A stretch of DNA of 64,000 nucleotides, taken from Cheiracanthium punctorium. Taxonomy: Eukaryota; Arthropoda; Arachnida; Araneae; Cheiracanthiidae. Location: contig JAWZYV010019980.1 of NCBI GenBank assembly GCA_038373885.1, positions 496,001 to 560,000 of the forward strand. The letters are read 5' to 3'. Shown here piece after piece: positions 22,306 to 31,379 of the stretch. Each line of letters starts with the position of its first letter. Within the stretch, counting starts at the first letter, position 1. The translations under genes were made by a program, and so were the position numbers. A model generated the notes under the pieces. It saw nothing but the letters and a program-made list of their open reading frames with translations. It was not told where the DNA came from and made no database searches.

Positions 22306-22446
22306 ATAAGCTTAAATCAAGCTTGACATTTCTTTGAATTTGACGTATTAATACAAGCTTGACAGTTCAATTCATTTTAAGCTTGCAGCAAGCTTGGAGA
22401 AGTCATTTGAACTGTCAAGCTTGAATACAACTTGATTACTGCTTGA
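22306..22446. repeat. AAGCTTG palindromic-word cluster, part 1
   Basis: Six AAGCTT hexamers in about 110 bp, mostly within CAAGCTTGA contexts, plus a TTGACAGTTCAATTCA / TCATTTGAACTGTCAAGC inverted pair. The start CCCAGACAGCACA may be a transposon tip. Part 2 (23047-23217) has six more. The intervening sequence contains a SINE, so this may be one element split by insertions. Class unknown. Confidence 0.7.
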
Positions 22447-22449
22447 TTT

Positions 22450-22857
22450 GGAAAGCCACATCCACATAACAAATAATTTATCATCAGTCATAAATGTACT
22501 TGACCATAGAATTAAAAAAAAAAAGATTCTATATTTCCAAATATTGAAATTCTTCAAAATAAAATACAATTATACTACGAAATTGATTTCAAAATCAGTC
22601 GTTTGTCTCGATTTTGGCCAATATTGCCCAACATGAGTGTCGCGATATTGAAAGTTTTAAAACACGTGCTGCTTTTAAGTTTATATTATGCTTATTTCCC
22701 TATTAGTAGAGTCTATAAATCACACATAACATTATTTTAATTTTGATTCATCCCATGGAAAAATAAAAGAAACAGATCGGCATCGGCCACTGATCAATCT
22801 CGCCAGAAAACGGCGTGATAACCATAACAGTCACTTCAAACTTTAGTCATATCAGCG
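22450..22857. other. Gene-free spacer between the AAGCTTG clusters
   Basis: AT-rich, with no gene and no recognised repeat. Confidence 0.45.
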
Positions 22858-23040
22858 CAAGTCAGGTTGGCTGAGTGGTTAGGACGCTGGCTTCCCAAAC
22901 CTTAGGTCCCGAGTTCGATCCAGCGCGACGCTTGATGGAAACAGATTAAAATAACTTGAAATTTCAGCGTAGAGGGGAAAATGCGTGGAAAAATAAAATA
23001 TGTGGGGCGAGTTCGCCGACGGGCGCCCCGTGTATTTAGG
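22858..23040 (+). repeat. tRNA-derived SINE
   Basis: The head has an A box TTGGCTGAGTGGTTAGGA (near 22867) and a B box GAGTTCGATCC (22911-22921). The anticodon-loop-like TTCCCAA suggests descent from a glycine-type tRNA, but the anticodon stem is mispaired. A body of about 110 bp follows, with a CGGGCGCCCCG palindrome near 23019. Not a functional tRNA. Confidence 0.65.
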
Positions 23041-23046
23041 AAATTT

Positions 23047-23217
23047 TTTAAGCTTGAATAATTTGCTATTCAAGCTTGCTATGTCAAGCTTAATGCAAGC
23101 TGGGCAAGTGTAAACTTGAACACTTGATTCAAGCGTGCATTAAGCTTACACGTTCGAAATTTTCAAGCTTAATTAAAGTTTATTGACTTGATAAATCAAG
23201 CTTACTGCAAGTTTGAG
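23047..23217. repeat. AAGCTTG palindromic-word cluster, part 2
   Basis: Six AAGCTT hexamers in about 155 bp, with further near-matches (CAAGCGTGC, CAAGCTGGG, CAAGTTTGA). The density far exceeds chance for AT-rich DNA (one per several kb expected). It runs directly into the TTAA-A palindrome at 23224. Confidence 0.7.
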
Positions 23218-23223
23218 GCACCC

Positions 23224-23357
23224 CTATTTTGACGACAGCTGGCTGTGCCAGCTGTCGTCAAAATAGGGTCTCTAGATCTGTGGCACGCGATAAACGTTTC
23301 GATCGTCCGCCATCTTGCTGGTAGTTAAGTCGAGCGATGGCAACGGCTGCCCTTTTT
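23224..23357 (+). mobile_element. TTAA-A MITE copy 6, left piece
   Basis: Consists of the palindrome tip (TTTTGACGACAGCTGGC and its complement) and one full arm, ending GGCAACGGCTGCCCTTTTT. In intact copies this T run is followed by CAGCATTGGG. Here that continuation appears only at 24507, so the copy was split by the 1.15-kb insertion between. The YY1-like word is at 23307-23316 (complement). Confidence 0.85.
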
Positions 23358-23621
23358 AACACGCTTTTATTAGCTTCACCTGTATGTATGTTTGTATGCT
23401 TGTATGTTTGTAACCGACTCCTTTAAACTCGATTTTGACCCACTTTAAACGGACAGATTTAATTCAAACTTTGTACATTTATCAAGAACCGGTGACAATA
23501 CAATAATCTTATAAGATTATCCTGATCAGGATCGCCAGGATTAAATAATTTCCTCATTTCTTATCCTGATTGAAAGTAGAACACTTCCAAACATTACAAT
23601 CTTAAGAAAACCCTTTCTGTG

Positions 23622-23693
23622 GCCGTGATCGTATAGTGGCTAGTACATTGCGTTGCGGCCGCAATAACCCAGGTTCGAATCCTGGTCACGACA
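23622..23693 (+). tRNA. tRNA-His-like gene or pseudogene with anticodon GCG
   Basis: A full cloverleaf can be drawn: acceptor GCCGTGA/TCACGAC (one mismatch at position 2), D stem GTA/TAC, anticodon stem TTGCG/CGCAA around loop TTGCGGC, four-base variable loop, and T stem CCAGG/CCTGG around TTCGAAT. The backbone is that of animal tRNA-His, but the loop reads GCG at 23655-23657 instead of GTG. The D-stem and anticodon-stem differences from tRNA-His are compensated on both strands. A run of about 13 T from 23697 could terminate RNA polymerase III. It could be a genuine divergent tRNA, a tRNA pseudogene or a SINE head; it lies inside a mobile segment. Confidence 0.65.
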
Positions 23694-23866
23694 ACATTTT
23701 TTTTTTTTTTACAAAATATCGTCATCCATCACATTATGGAAGAGTTGAGTACAAGAACATGTTAAGGCCATTCTTTTTAACACGCTTTTATTTGTTGATT
23801 AGAGACCTATTTTTCCTTTTTAGTGAGGAAGGTAGCATTTAACTGCAGGTTGATTTTGGTGCACAG

Positions 23867-24002
23867 CAGGGGCGTAGCCGGAGGGGGGGGGCTCAGGGGG
23901 CTTCTCCCCTCCCCGAAATGGGGCCCTTTACTTAGCTTACAATTGAACTTTAGCTTTAAATTTGATACCCAGCCCACCAATAAAATCCTGGCTACGCCAC
24001 TG
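23867..24002. mobile_element. 136-bp hAT MITE with exact 8-bp TSD
   Basis: Ends CAGGGGCGTAGCCGG and, complemented, CAGTGGCGTAGCCAGG are flanked by GTGCACAG on both sides (23859-23866, 24003-24010). Classic hAT signature. The interior has G/C runs and no coding sequence. Confidence 0.92.
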
Positions 24003-24162
24003 GTGCACAGTGAAAATAAATTATCTCTTTGTACTTTCCAACTTAGTGCTCCTTTGTGTCTTATGAGAGATATCGAAAATTAAAAATAAATTTTAAATAC
24101 ATACAGTTAAAAATAACTAAAAAACACGCTTTTATAGCAAATCAAACTAAAAAGTGAAAAAT

Positions 24163-24504
24163 AAATATATAGTTTAAAAAACCAAAAAACACGCTTTAGT
24201 GATAAATTGAACTAACTAAAAGGCGAAAAATAATTCTTAATATAGAAATAAATTAATGAACGAAAACTAATATTATTGTGAAAAAAGCGTGGGGTGCTCC
24301 TATATCAGTTCTTGAGAATATTCGATCGGTACGATTAGTACAAAAATGATACAAAAAATATAGCACAAAGCACCCCACGCTTTTTTCACAATAATATTAG
24401 TTTTCGTTCATTAATTTATTTCTATATTAAGAATTATTTTTCGCCTTTTAGTTAGTTCAATTTATCACTAAAGCGTGTTTTTTGGTTTTTTAAACTATAT
24501 ATTT
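24163..24504. repeat. Perfect inverted repeat, 136-bp arms with 70-bp loop
   Basis: 24163-24298 and 24369-24504 are exact reverse complements by direct reading, separated by 70 bases. The inner tip reads GCGTGGGGTGCT and the outer part carries AACACGCTTTAGTG. A transcript would fold into a long perfect hairpin. Arm identity means recent formation or ongoing correction. It may be a foldback transposon or the terminal part of the composite insertion. Confidence 0.92.
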
Positions 24505-24506
24505 TT

Positions 24507-24538
24507 TCAGCATTGGGAAAGGGTTGCGTCTCAAAGGG
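24507..24538 (+). mobile_element. TTAA-A MITE copy 6, right piece
   Basis: CAGCATTGGGAAAGGG then GTTGCGTCTCAAAGGG and TTAA (24539-24542): the right end of the family, displaced from its left piece at 23224-23357. Confidence 0.85.
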
Positions 24539-24689
24539 TTAAGTAAATATTTGTATTATGAATCAACATTTTCTTGAGATAATTTCTTGAACAGTAAAAT
24601 GTATAGTCATAAAATGAATAAATAAGTAAAAATAGAAAAGAAACACTCAAATTAATAAACCCGGTATCTTCGAAATTGAACGAGAAAAT

Positions 24690-25140
24690 TTCCGAAATAA
24701 CAACGACCGAATTCGTGGCTCTGTCTGACTCCCCCCTTCCCTACCCCCTTCTTTAAATCCGACTTATTAAGTGACTGTCAGACAAGATAACTGCAGATGA
24801 ATTCACGCCCCGGTCCGACATAACTCGCGGCCATTTGTCTTTTCCCTTCCGCAAAACGACTGTTGTATCCGGAACCCCAAATGGGGCATCGTAAACACGC
24901 CTGAGATTTGATGTCCGCAGAAATGACTTCCCCGTTTAATATCCTCCCTCAACTGATCTATGTAACATAAAACTCATTATCCCCGCTTGAATCGCCCTAA
25001 TGCTTATGGCATGACCTCCGAATGTAAATTAAGCATAAATGCTAATGAGAGCGACGTGTAGAGACGTCCGTCGACAACTAAGACACGATGCCTTCATTTG
25101 CATTTATGGTTCCCCCCCCCCTCCCCTGCAAAAGACAAAC
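24690..25140. promoter_or_regulatory. Candidate conserved noncoding island
   Basis: Balanced composition between AT-rich, repeat-filled flanks, no simple repeats, and words suggestive of regulatory DNA: TTCATTTGCATTTATGG (octamer-like), GCTAATGAGAG, TTAAGCATAAATGC and GACGTCCGTCGAC. It has no open frame worth calling. Regulatory function is inferred from composition only. An alternative is simply old unique DNA. Confidence 0.28.
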
Positions 25141-25331
25141 CCCCTACCTCTCCCCCACGCTAGTCATTAAGAAGCGAGATGACGTCCGATATGAAAACGT
25201 GACGTGAGGGAGAGGGGGAAAGGAATGCTCCTCTCCCCTTTCCTGACCCCTTTGTGGTACCTGTTGGAATAGTTAGTTCCGAAGCATGGCCGGCTGGTAA
25301 TTGAAGCAAAATTTGACAGTTTGGTGATAGT

Positions 25332-25500
25332 TTAAGCAAATGCATGTCACCATCTTTGGAGTTTGATATTGTGTTTCAATACCGTCACTCCCACCAAAAA
25401 TTTTCCGTGTCTATGGGTAATTTAATGGATTTTTAACACAAGGGCCGGATGTCTTGAGTAAAGCTCGTCAGTACTGAATTCTAATACACTAGATTATTAA
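25332..25500 (+). repeat. 169-bp tandem unit, left copy
   Basis: Begins TTAAGCAAATGCATGTCA and ends CTAATACACTAGATTATTAA. The right copy lies at 25818-25986, and TTAA-A copy 8 sits exactly between them. Confidence 0.85.
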
Positions 25501-25817
25501 CCCTTTGAGGCGCAACCCTTTCCAAATGCTGAAAAAAGAGCAGCCGTTGCCATCGCTCGACCTAACTACCAGCAAGATGGCGGACGATCGAAACGTTCAT
25601 CGCGTGCCACAGATATCGAGACCCTTTTTTTACGACAGCTGGCTGTGCCGCACAGCTGTCAGTGCACTAAATCAGTGCACTAAAAAGTAAAGGATTCTCA
25701 TAGAGCTCTGTCACCCGCAACTATTTTTATAGCAATCCAATCTATTCTTCGTGACTGGCAACAGTTAAAACGTCAGAGTTTGGTGTTCCCAGAGCGGGAA
25801 CGCTGCGTGTTAAAGGG
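25501..25817 (-). mobile_element. TTAA-A MITE copy 8 at a tandem-repeat junction
   Basis: TTAA flanks (25497-25500, 25818-25821), with ends CCCTTTGAGGCGCAACCC and, reversed, CCCTTTAACACGCAGCG. The interior is deleted to 317 bp: one palindrome arm and part of the left half remain. YY1-like word at 25574-25583. Confidence 0.9.
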
Positions 25818-25986
25818 TTAAGCAAATGCACGTCAGCATCATTGGAGATTCGACATTGTGTTCCAATACTGCCCATCTCACCAAAACTTTTTAGTGTCTA
25901 TGGTATTTTAATGGATTTTTAATACAAGGGCCAGATGTCTTGAGTAAACCTTGTCAGTATTAAATTCTAATACACTAGCTTATTAA
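25818..25986 (+). repeat. 169-bp tandem unit, right copy
   Basis: TTAAGCAAATGCACGTCA ... CTAATACACTAGCTTATTAA. It differs from the left copy at scattered positions, so the duplication is not recent. Confidence 0.85.
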
Positions 25987-26147
25987 AAAAAATTAATTTA
26001 TTCACTTTACAATCAGGACGGCTTTTCAAATTAATCTGACATTTTGGGCAGCTAGATTAAATTTTTTTAGAAAAAATAAATAAATAAAACTCAGCAGAAC
26101 ATAATAGTTTATAGAAACAAGCTCCAGTATCACGTATACAGGGTGAA

Positions 26148-26290
26148 TCAAACCTATATGTCAGAAATGTAAAAGGTGGTACAGGAAACCAAAACGGTTA
26201 AGAATCACACAGAAATGTGGGGCCGTAAACGTCGTCTTTATGTAACTATTGATAATTACCTATAAAGAAGTGTTGAAGTATTCGACTAAT
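26148..26290 (+). repeat. CAGGGTGAATC-type element, left end
   Basis: TA then CAGGGTGAATCAAACC, followed by AGAATCACACAGAAATGTGGG and AACGTCGTCTTTATGTAACT. It matches the left end of 32323-32777 in order (AGAATCACATAGCAATATGGGG, AACGTCGTCTTCGTATAGCT). No right end was located, so it is truncated or too decayed. Confidence 0.55.
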
Positions 26291-28196
26291 TTCTCAATCG
26301 AGTTTCAGTAACCATGGGCTTTTATCCAAGAATTTCATCATTGAAGTGAAGTAGGATTTGTAAGCTATTTGCTTTAGTCAAGTGCTCTGAGTAAAAGATG
26401 CATTTGCTTTTGATAAATGACGGACGAAACGTTCACTATTACTTCATCAAAGTGAGTATTAACAGGTGCATGAAGACAACGTTTACTCCCCCCCCCCTTC
26501 TATGTAATTCTGAGTCATCTTGGTTCCCTCCATCACCCTTAACATTTTTGATTTATAGTTTTGACTTATCCTGTAGATAAATCAAGGACATGGGGAATCA
26601 AAGCAACACGCTTAAACCACACGAGCGAAATACGATCAGTCGGAGCGATTTTTGGCCCAGTTTTCAAAAGTGCGCTTTTCCTTTAGGAGTGTTTTTCGAT
26701 CACGAGAGCGGAGCGAAATATAACAATAAGCGAGGAGGGGAATTCTCAGAAAAAAGACTATTTAAAGAACACTTTCGTGGAAATGCTGGTAGGTTTCCAT
26801 GGAAACGGATCGTTCCCCAATGTATCGTTTTTTTCGCTCTTTGGGTTTAAGCGTGAAGCTCCATTGATAATCCACTGAGACTCTACAACATATTTCCTGC
26901 AAGAAAGTTTTATGTGTCAGTTGCCATGAGAGAGTAGTTCCCGCCACCGATTGTGCCATTTAGAACTACTGGCGCACATCGTGGAAGTTCAAACCACAGT
27001 TTGGTAGAAACTTGAGTATTGGTGCACCCTAGAAACAGCAGGCGACCGCGTACCGTATGTACACGATGGTCTTCAGCGGTGGTCCAGGAACCTAACGTAC
27101 GAACTTCTGTAAAATAATAAAAACATTGTATTATAATTCACTGAACAGAGAATTAGTAGCAATTATATTAAATACATATGTTTTCATGCATGCTTTTCAA
27201 ATATTATTATTTTTTTCATTTAAATTTAAAATACTGTTCATGCTAAAGTTTTACCATTCAAATATGCGTGTTAAAGTTATAACCTTTATTAAAAACTCGA
27301 ATAACTTTAGTAAGTCTAAATTTCAGCAATCTGTATTGTTCCATTAATATTCACATTTTATTGAAATGTTCGTATTTTCAAGATTTATGAAACAAATAAA
27401 TCTAACAATTAAATTCAACTTTAAAAATTATTTTAAAATAAAATATATTTTGAACTTTATTTAAAATAGTTTTTACTTTTTACACCCTTAATATATTTAA
27501 TGCAATTAAATGACTTTTACCCATTGAGGTGCAGAAAGGGCACTGTTCATTGAAATTCGAAAACAGTTACTGGTATTTAAAAAAAAATGAAATTTATGTC
27601 TAAAAAATGTATTTAAAAAGTATTAATGTACGTGCTTAAAATGTTACATACGAAGTGTATCGTACATTAAAAAGCTATCATATCGTCTTTTTCATTTTTC
27701 TTTTATAAGCAGCATTTTAATATTTTTATTTACAGCCTATTTTACTCAGTGAAACGTAAAAAGCGCTATTTCCAAACGCTCATGCAGATAAGTACCGTAC
27801 GCATATACCCACCCTGAATTCCTTTTTAGCTTTTTCCAAAGCGTTTTACTGACAGCTCGAATGATGGATGTAGCAAATACATCACGATCAAAAGCATACA
27901 GAATAATCGGTTACTCTTCGATAATCTGAGAAAAGACAATAGCTTATGTCGGAAATATGTTTGATACGAGCTACTGGAGCCTGAAAATGCTCTTGAAAAG
28001 AAATTTGAAACATGTAATGTATTTTCAGCTACATTTAATGCATTATTGTTTTTCTTTTTCTCCTCGTTGGCTTAAATAATTGTGATTTTTCACTTTTTGT
28101 GACTTTGATTTAAGAGATTTTTTTTAATCATATATTTTAGTAATATTTAGGTTTACGTACTATTTGAAGAAAAGCATATAATATTTTATAAAAGCT
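26291..28196. other. Gene-free segment
   Basis: No supportable gene. The open frame at 26590-26850 has no family resemblance. Segment 26930-27100 loosely resembles 39050-39260 (GTACACGATGGTCTTCAG against GCACATGGTGGTCTTGAG), suggesting decayed mariner-type DNA. 27110-28190 is very AT-rich. Confidence 0.35.
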
Positions 28197-28411
28197 GCCT
28201 AAGTTGTGCAGTGGTTTAAGAACCATTCTATCACGCCTTAGGTCACGGTTCAAATCCCGGCTTGGGCATGGATGTTAACTTGGCCGTCCCTTCATAGGTG
28301 GTAGTGCTGGCCGCCCACTGGGTGCCCCCATAGTAAAATGACCACAGTACACTCGGGCAGTTGCAATGGACTACACCTAACCGGCAAGTGCCCGTTAGTC
28401 GAAAAAAAAAA
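28197..28411 (+). repeat. tRNA-derived SINE with poly-A tail
   Basis: The 72-nt head pairs GCCTAAG with CTTGGGC (acceptor, one G-T wobble), has A-box GTTGTGCAGTGGTTTAAGA and B box GGTTCAAATCCC, and a T-arm ACGG/CCCG. A 130-bp body (ending GCCCGTTAGTCG) leads to about ten A. Structure and tail are those of a SINE that moves with LINE machinery. The anticodon arm is not well paired, so not a tRNA gene. Confidence 0.8.
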
Positions 28412-29358
28412 TTAATAGATCTTCAATCTTTTCATTTTATTAAAACGAGATATTTTAAGAAATAATAATAATAACAATGGTGTATAGTGACGGGACGTGA
28501 TTGCCTGGCCACACATTTGCATAGAATTAATGTCTTGAGCAGCTCTATTGTGCCCAGTGGTGGGCCTAACAATGGATTTTTATATAAGCGACTTCTAATA
28601 GCAAGAAAACGTTGTCGTTGACATTCTTAATTTCGGAAAAATAATAAAAACTAATAAACATTTGTGTCTTTAGGTCATCACGACCCACAAATTAAAAAAA
28701 AGTAAAAAGGTCAATATTTTATCGAAATAGAAATACTATTAGTTTTTGTTATGAATCCATTCAGATGCTTTCAACATTTTTTATTATCTATGTTTCAAAA
28801 TGTTTATATTCCTTTACAATTTATAGGTCGATCATAAATCGAGAAATTTCGAGAAATAACCAAAATTTAGCTTTTTTAGCTTCCTTCTTACATAATGCAA
28901 TATTTCTTTTTTATAATCCGATCTTTTAAACTTTTTGGAATAAATATGTACTTTACAGCGTTTTATTTGCTATGAAATTACAATTTGTTACGTTAACAAC
29001 CAGAACTCACAACAAGGAGGTGGCTGACACTTCGAGTTTTACAGAATTTACATATTTACCGTTATAAATACTTCAAATACCACATATTTTAAACATGTTC
29101 CTGTATTTGGATTAAGGTTTGATGTCGGGCTTATGGATCAGTTTTGGCATTGATGATTCCGAGTATACAGTTGTTCCTCTAAATCCATCTCTTGCGTCTT
29201 CCCCCAAATATATATACCGAAGAGCCATTACATTATAACCATCCACGCATTTTTCAATGAACTCGTCTGGATGACATGAAGAACACGTAATTTAGTGGAA
29301 ATGGTATTTGACTATTGCTGGAGAAGATAAGGAATCATTTTTGCACTTAAGTTTGTGA
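28412..29358. other. Gene-free AT-rich spacer
   Basis: No feature recognised. It probably includes the decayed left end of the following Tc1 relic, whose terminal repeat I could not find. Confidence 0.4.
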
Positions 29359-30060
29359 GTGATGGAAAAGGCTGTTGATCTAAACGAATTTGACGGAGGG
29401 CTGAAATTAATGGCCCGAATACTCGGAAAGAGAACCTCCGAAACTGCACGAATGGTCGGTTGTTCACGATGTGCCGTAGTTAGTATTTATAAAAAGTGGA
29501 TTAATGACTGCGAAACCAGCAGTAAACGCCAAGATATTGGGCGTCCTCGCATCATCAAAGATAAAGAAGGCCGCAGACTGTCCCGCTTAGTACAGCAAAA
29601 TCGGCGGCAGTGGCTCAGCTGACAACCCATTGCAATGCAGATCCAAGTACAAGTGTTTAGGAGCACACAATTCAGCGGATACTGTTGGATATGGGAATGC
29701 GGAGCAGACGTCTCACTCGCGTGACTTCTGCTTACCAAGCGTCATTGTCAACTACGCCTACAATGCGAGCGGGAACATCGAAACTGGACTACTGATATGT
29801 AGAAGAGAGTTGCCTGGTATCGGTTTCTCCTTCATTATGTCGATGGTCGTGTCAGCGAACGCCGTCTTCAAGGAGAACAGCTGCTTTCCTCTCCCCGACA
29901 GCTCAGAGGTCAAACACCATCATGTTCCAATGTCTCAACTTTGTGTGGCCACTGCTTAACTATTTGGTACAACTTATCTCCAGTATCTACCAAGAACTAG
30001 TGGTATCCATGCACTCTTTTGATGGTCCAAAGACCAAAGTTGAAGACCAAAGGAGACGCA
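29359..30060 (+). pseudogene. Decayed Tc1-like transposase
   Basis: 29359-29622 encodes a clear Tc1-type DNA-binding domain: first HTH with TSETARMVGCSRCAVVSIYKKW, then the GRPRIIKD linker and RRLSRLVQQNRR. After a stop and frame slips, EHTIQRILLDMGMRSRR and TR.TSAYQ-like residues continue the second HTH, and RFLLHYVDGRV near 29820 matches the region just after the first catalytic Asp, which is lost. A weak VMVWG-like stretch follows near 29920. The C-terminal half is unrecognisable. It is a different lineage from 20157-21568 and much older. Confidence 0.75.
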
Positions 30061-30877
30061 ACGCGTTATTGAGCAGGTGGTAATAATACAATGGCTCTTC
30101 GGTGTATTTTCTGCAGATGAGCTGACTAATTTCAAAATTCCTTTAACAGCCTGAGTGTGACATAGGATTCTTAAGAACTCAAACTTTGTCAATTGTTTCG
30201 CTTGGAGAAAGGACACAATATCCTTGTTTGTCAAATTTTCTATCGTTGGAGGCGGAGAATGCGAATATGTTGACCAATCGATCAACACGTCATGGTTCGT
30301 AGCTACAAATTTCAATACAATTCTTTTTTTTGTATTGAAATTTTTTTTTTATAGATACAGAAGAGTTATTGGCATTATTGGCTTGACCGTGATTTCTCAG
30401 CTAGAAATGTGGGCTGGGAAAATTGCGTAGTTCGTACCATTCAAATGAAACTGCATGAATGAAATGGATTCTTTGACGATAAGCAAGATATGTAAAAACA
30501 ACGTTTTGGCCCCTATCCTCATAAGTTACGAATTTTAAAAAATGCTCTCCAATTGCACCTACGCTAAAAAACTCACACACGGGCTAAATTGCGTAATATT
30601 AGCTTCAGCGATGTTGATTTAGCAAAATATTTACTTACGATTTACGGGCAGAACTTTCCGGTAGACCTAATATTTAAAACGCTTATCATGATTACTTTAT
30701 CACACTTCATACAATGTGCAATCAAACGCTATCCTTAAACAGTATTACTATTGAAGTTGAACTGCAAATACTAATAATAAAAATGATTTGTCGAATAAAC
30801 AAGGATCTAACACATCGTAGTGCAGAAATAAGATATTTTCATTAGTAATGTCATTCTTTAGGAGGAGGAGAACTTAA
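30061..30877. other. Gene-free spacer
   Basis: AT-rich DNA. TTCAATACAA near 30311 and TTGTATTGAAATTT near 30330 form a short hairpin. Segment 30486-30660 resembles 45920-46075 (a shared AACGTTTTGGC word, then AAAAACTCA and TATTAGCTTCA), so a further dispersed repeat is likely. Confidence 0.45.
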
Positions 30878-31377
30878 ACCTTTAACGCGCAGTGTTCCCG
30901 CTCTGGGAACACCAAACTCTGACAATTTGACTGCTGCCAGTCACGAAGAATAGATTTGATTTCTATAAAAATAGTTGCGGGTGACACAGCTCCACGAGAA
31001 TCCTTTACTTTTTAGCACGTCATTTTCCGTAAAAAAAATTGTCACGGTTATTTTTAAACAGCACTGACATCTGCTGAAAAATGGAAGAATGCGAGAACAG
31101 CTGAATAGATGGCCCAGTGCTGAAAAAAGGGCAGCCGTTGCCATCGCTCGACTTAGCTACCAGTAAGATGGCGGACGATCGAAACGTTCATCGCGTGCCA
31201 CAGATCTAGATACCCTTTTTTTGAAGCAGCTGGCTGTGCGGTCGTCAAAAAAGGGTTCTCTAGATCTGTGGCACGCGACGAACGTTTCGATCGTCCGCCA
31301 TCTTGCTGGTAGTTAAGTCGAGCGATGGCAACGGTTAACCTTTTTTCAGCATTGGGAAAGGGTTGCGCCTCAAAGGG
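30878..31377 (+). mobile_element. TTAA-A MITE copy 9 (most complete)
   Basis: TTAA flanks (30874-30877, 31378-31381). It holds the full left half, then both palindrome arms (about 31128-31228 and 31240-31345) with two YY1/Pho-like words (31165-31174; complement 31295-31304), then CAGCATTGGGAAAGGG and GCGCCTCAAAGGG. Best reference copy for the family at 500 bp. The near-terminal hairpin GTGTTCCC-N5-GGGAACAC is intact. Confidence 0.93.
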
Positions 31378-31379
31378 TT

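Larger units (their letters stand above)
23358..24506. mobile_element. Composite insertion with AACACGCTTTTAT direct repeats
   Basis: The segment interrupts TTAA-A copy 6 exactly at its T run. AACACGCT words occur at 23358, 23779, 24123 and 24188, and inverted at 24472-24479. A 20-bp direct repeat (CTTTTTAACACGCTTTTATT) begins at 23353 and again about 420 bp on. It carries a tRNA-like gene, a hAT MITE with its own target duplication, and a perfect long inverted repeat. I cannot name the class. The TAACACGCTTTTATT start with TGTATG-type words looks like a spider repeat type, from recollection only. Confidence 0.6.

Noticed and set aside
22858..22930. Functional tRNA-Gly
   Set aside because: A and B boxes are good but the anticodon stem does not pair and SINE-like body follows; called as a SINE.
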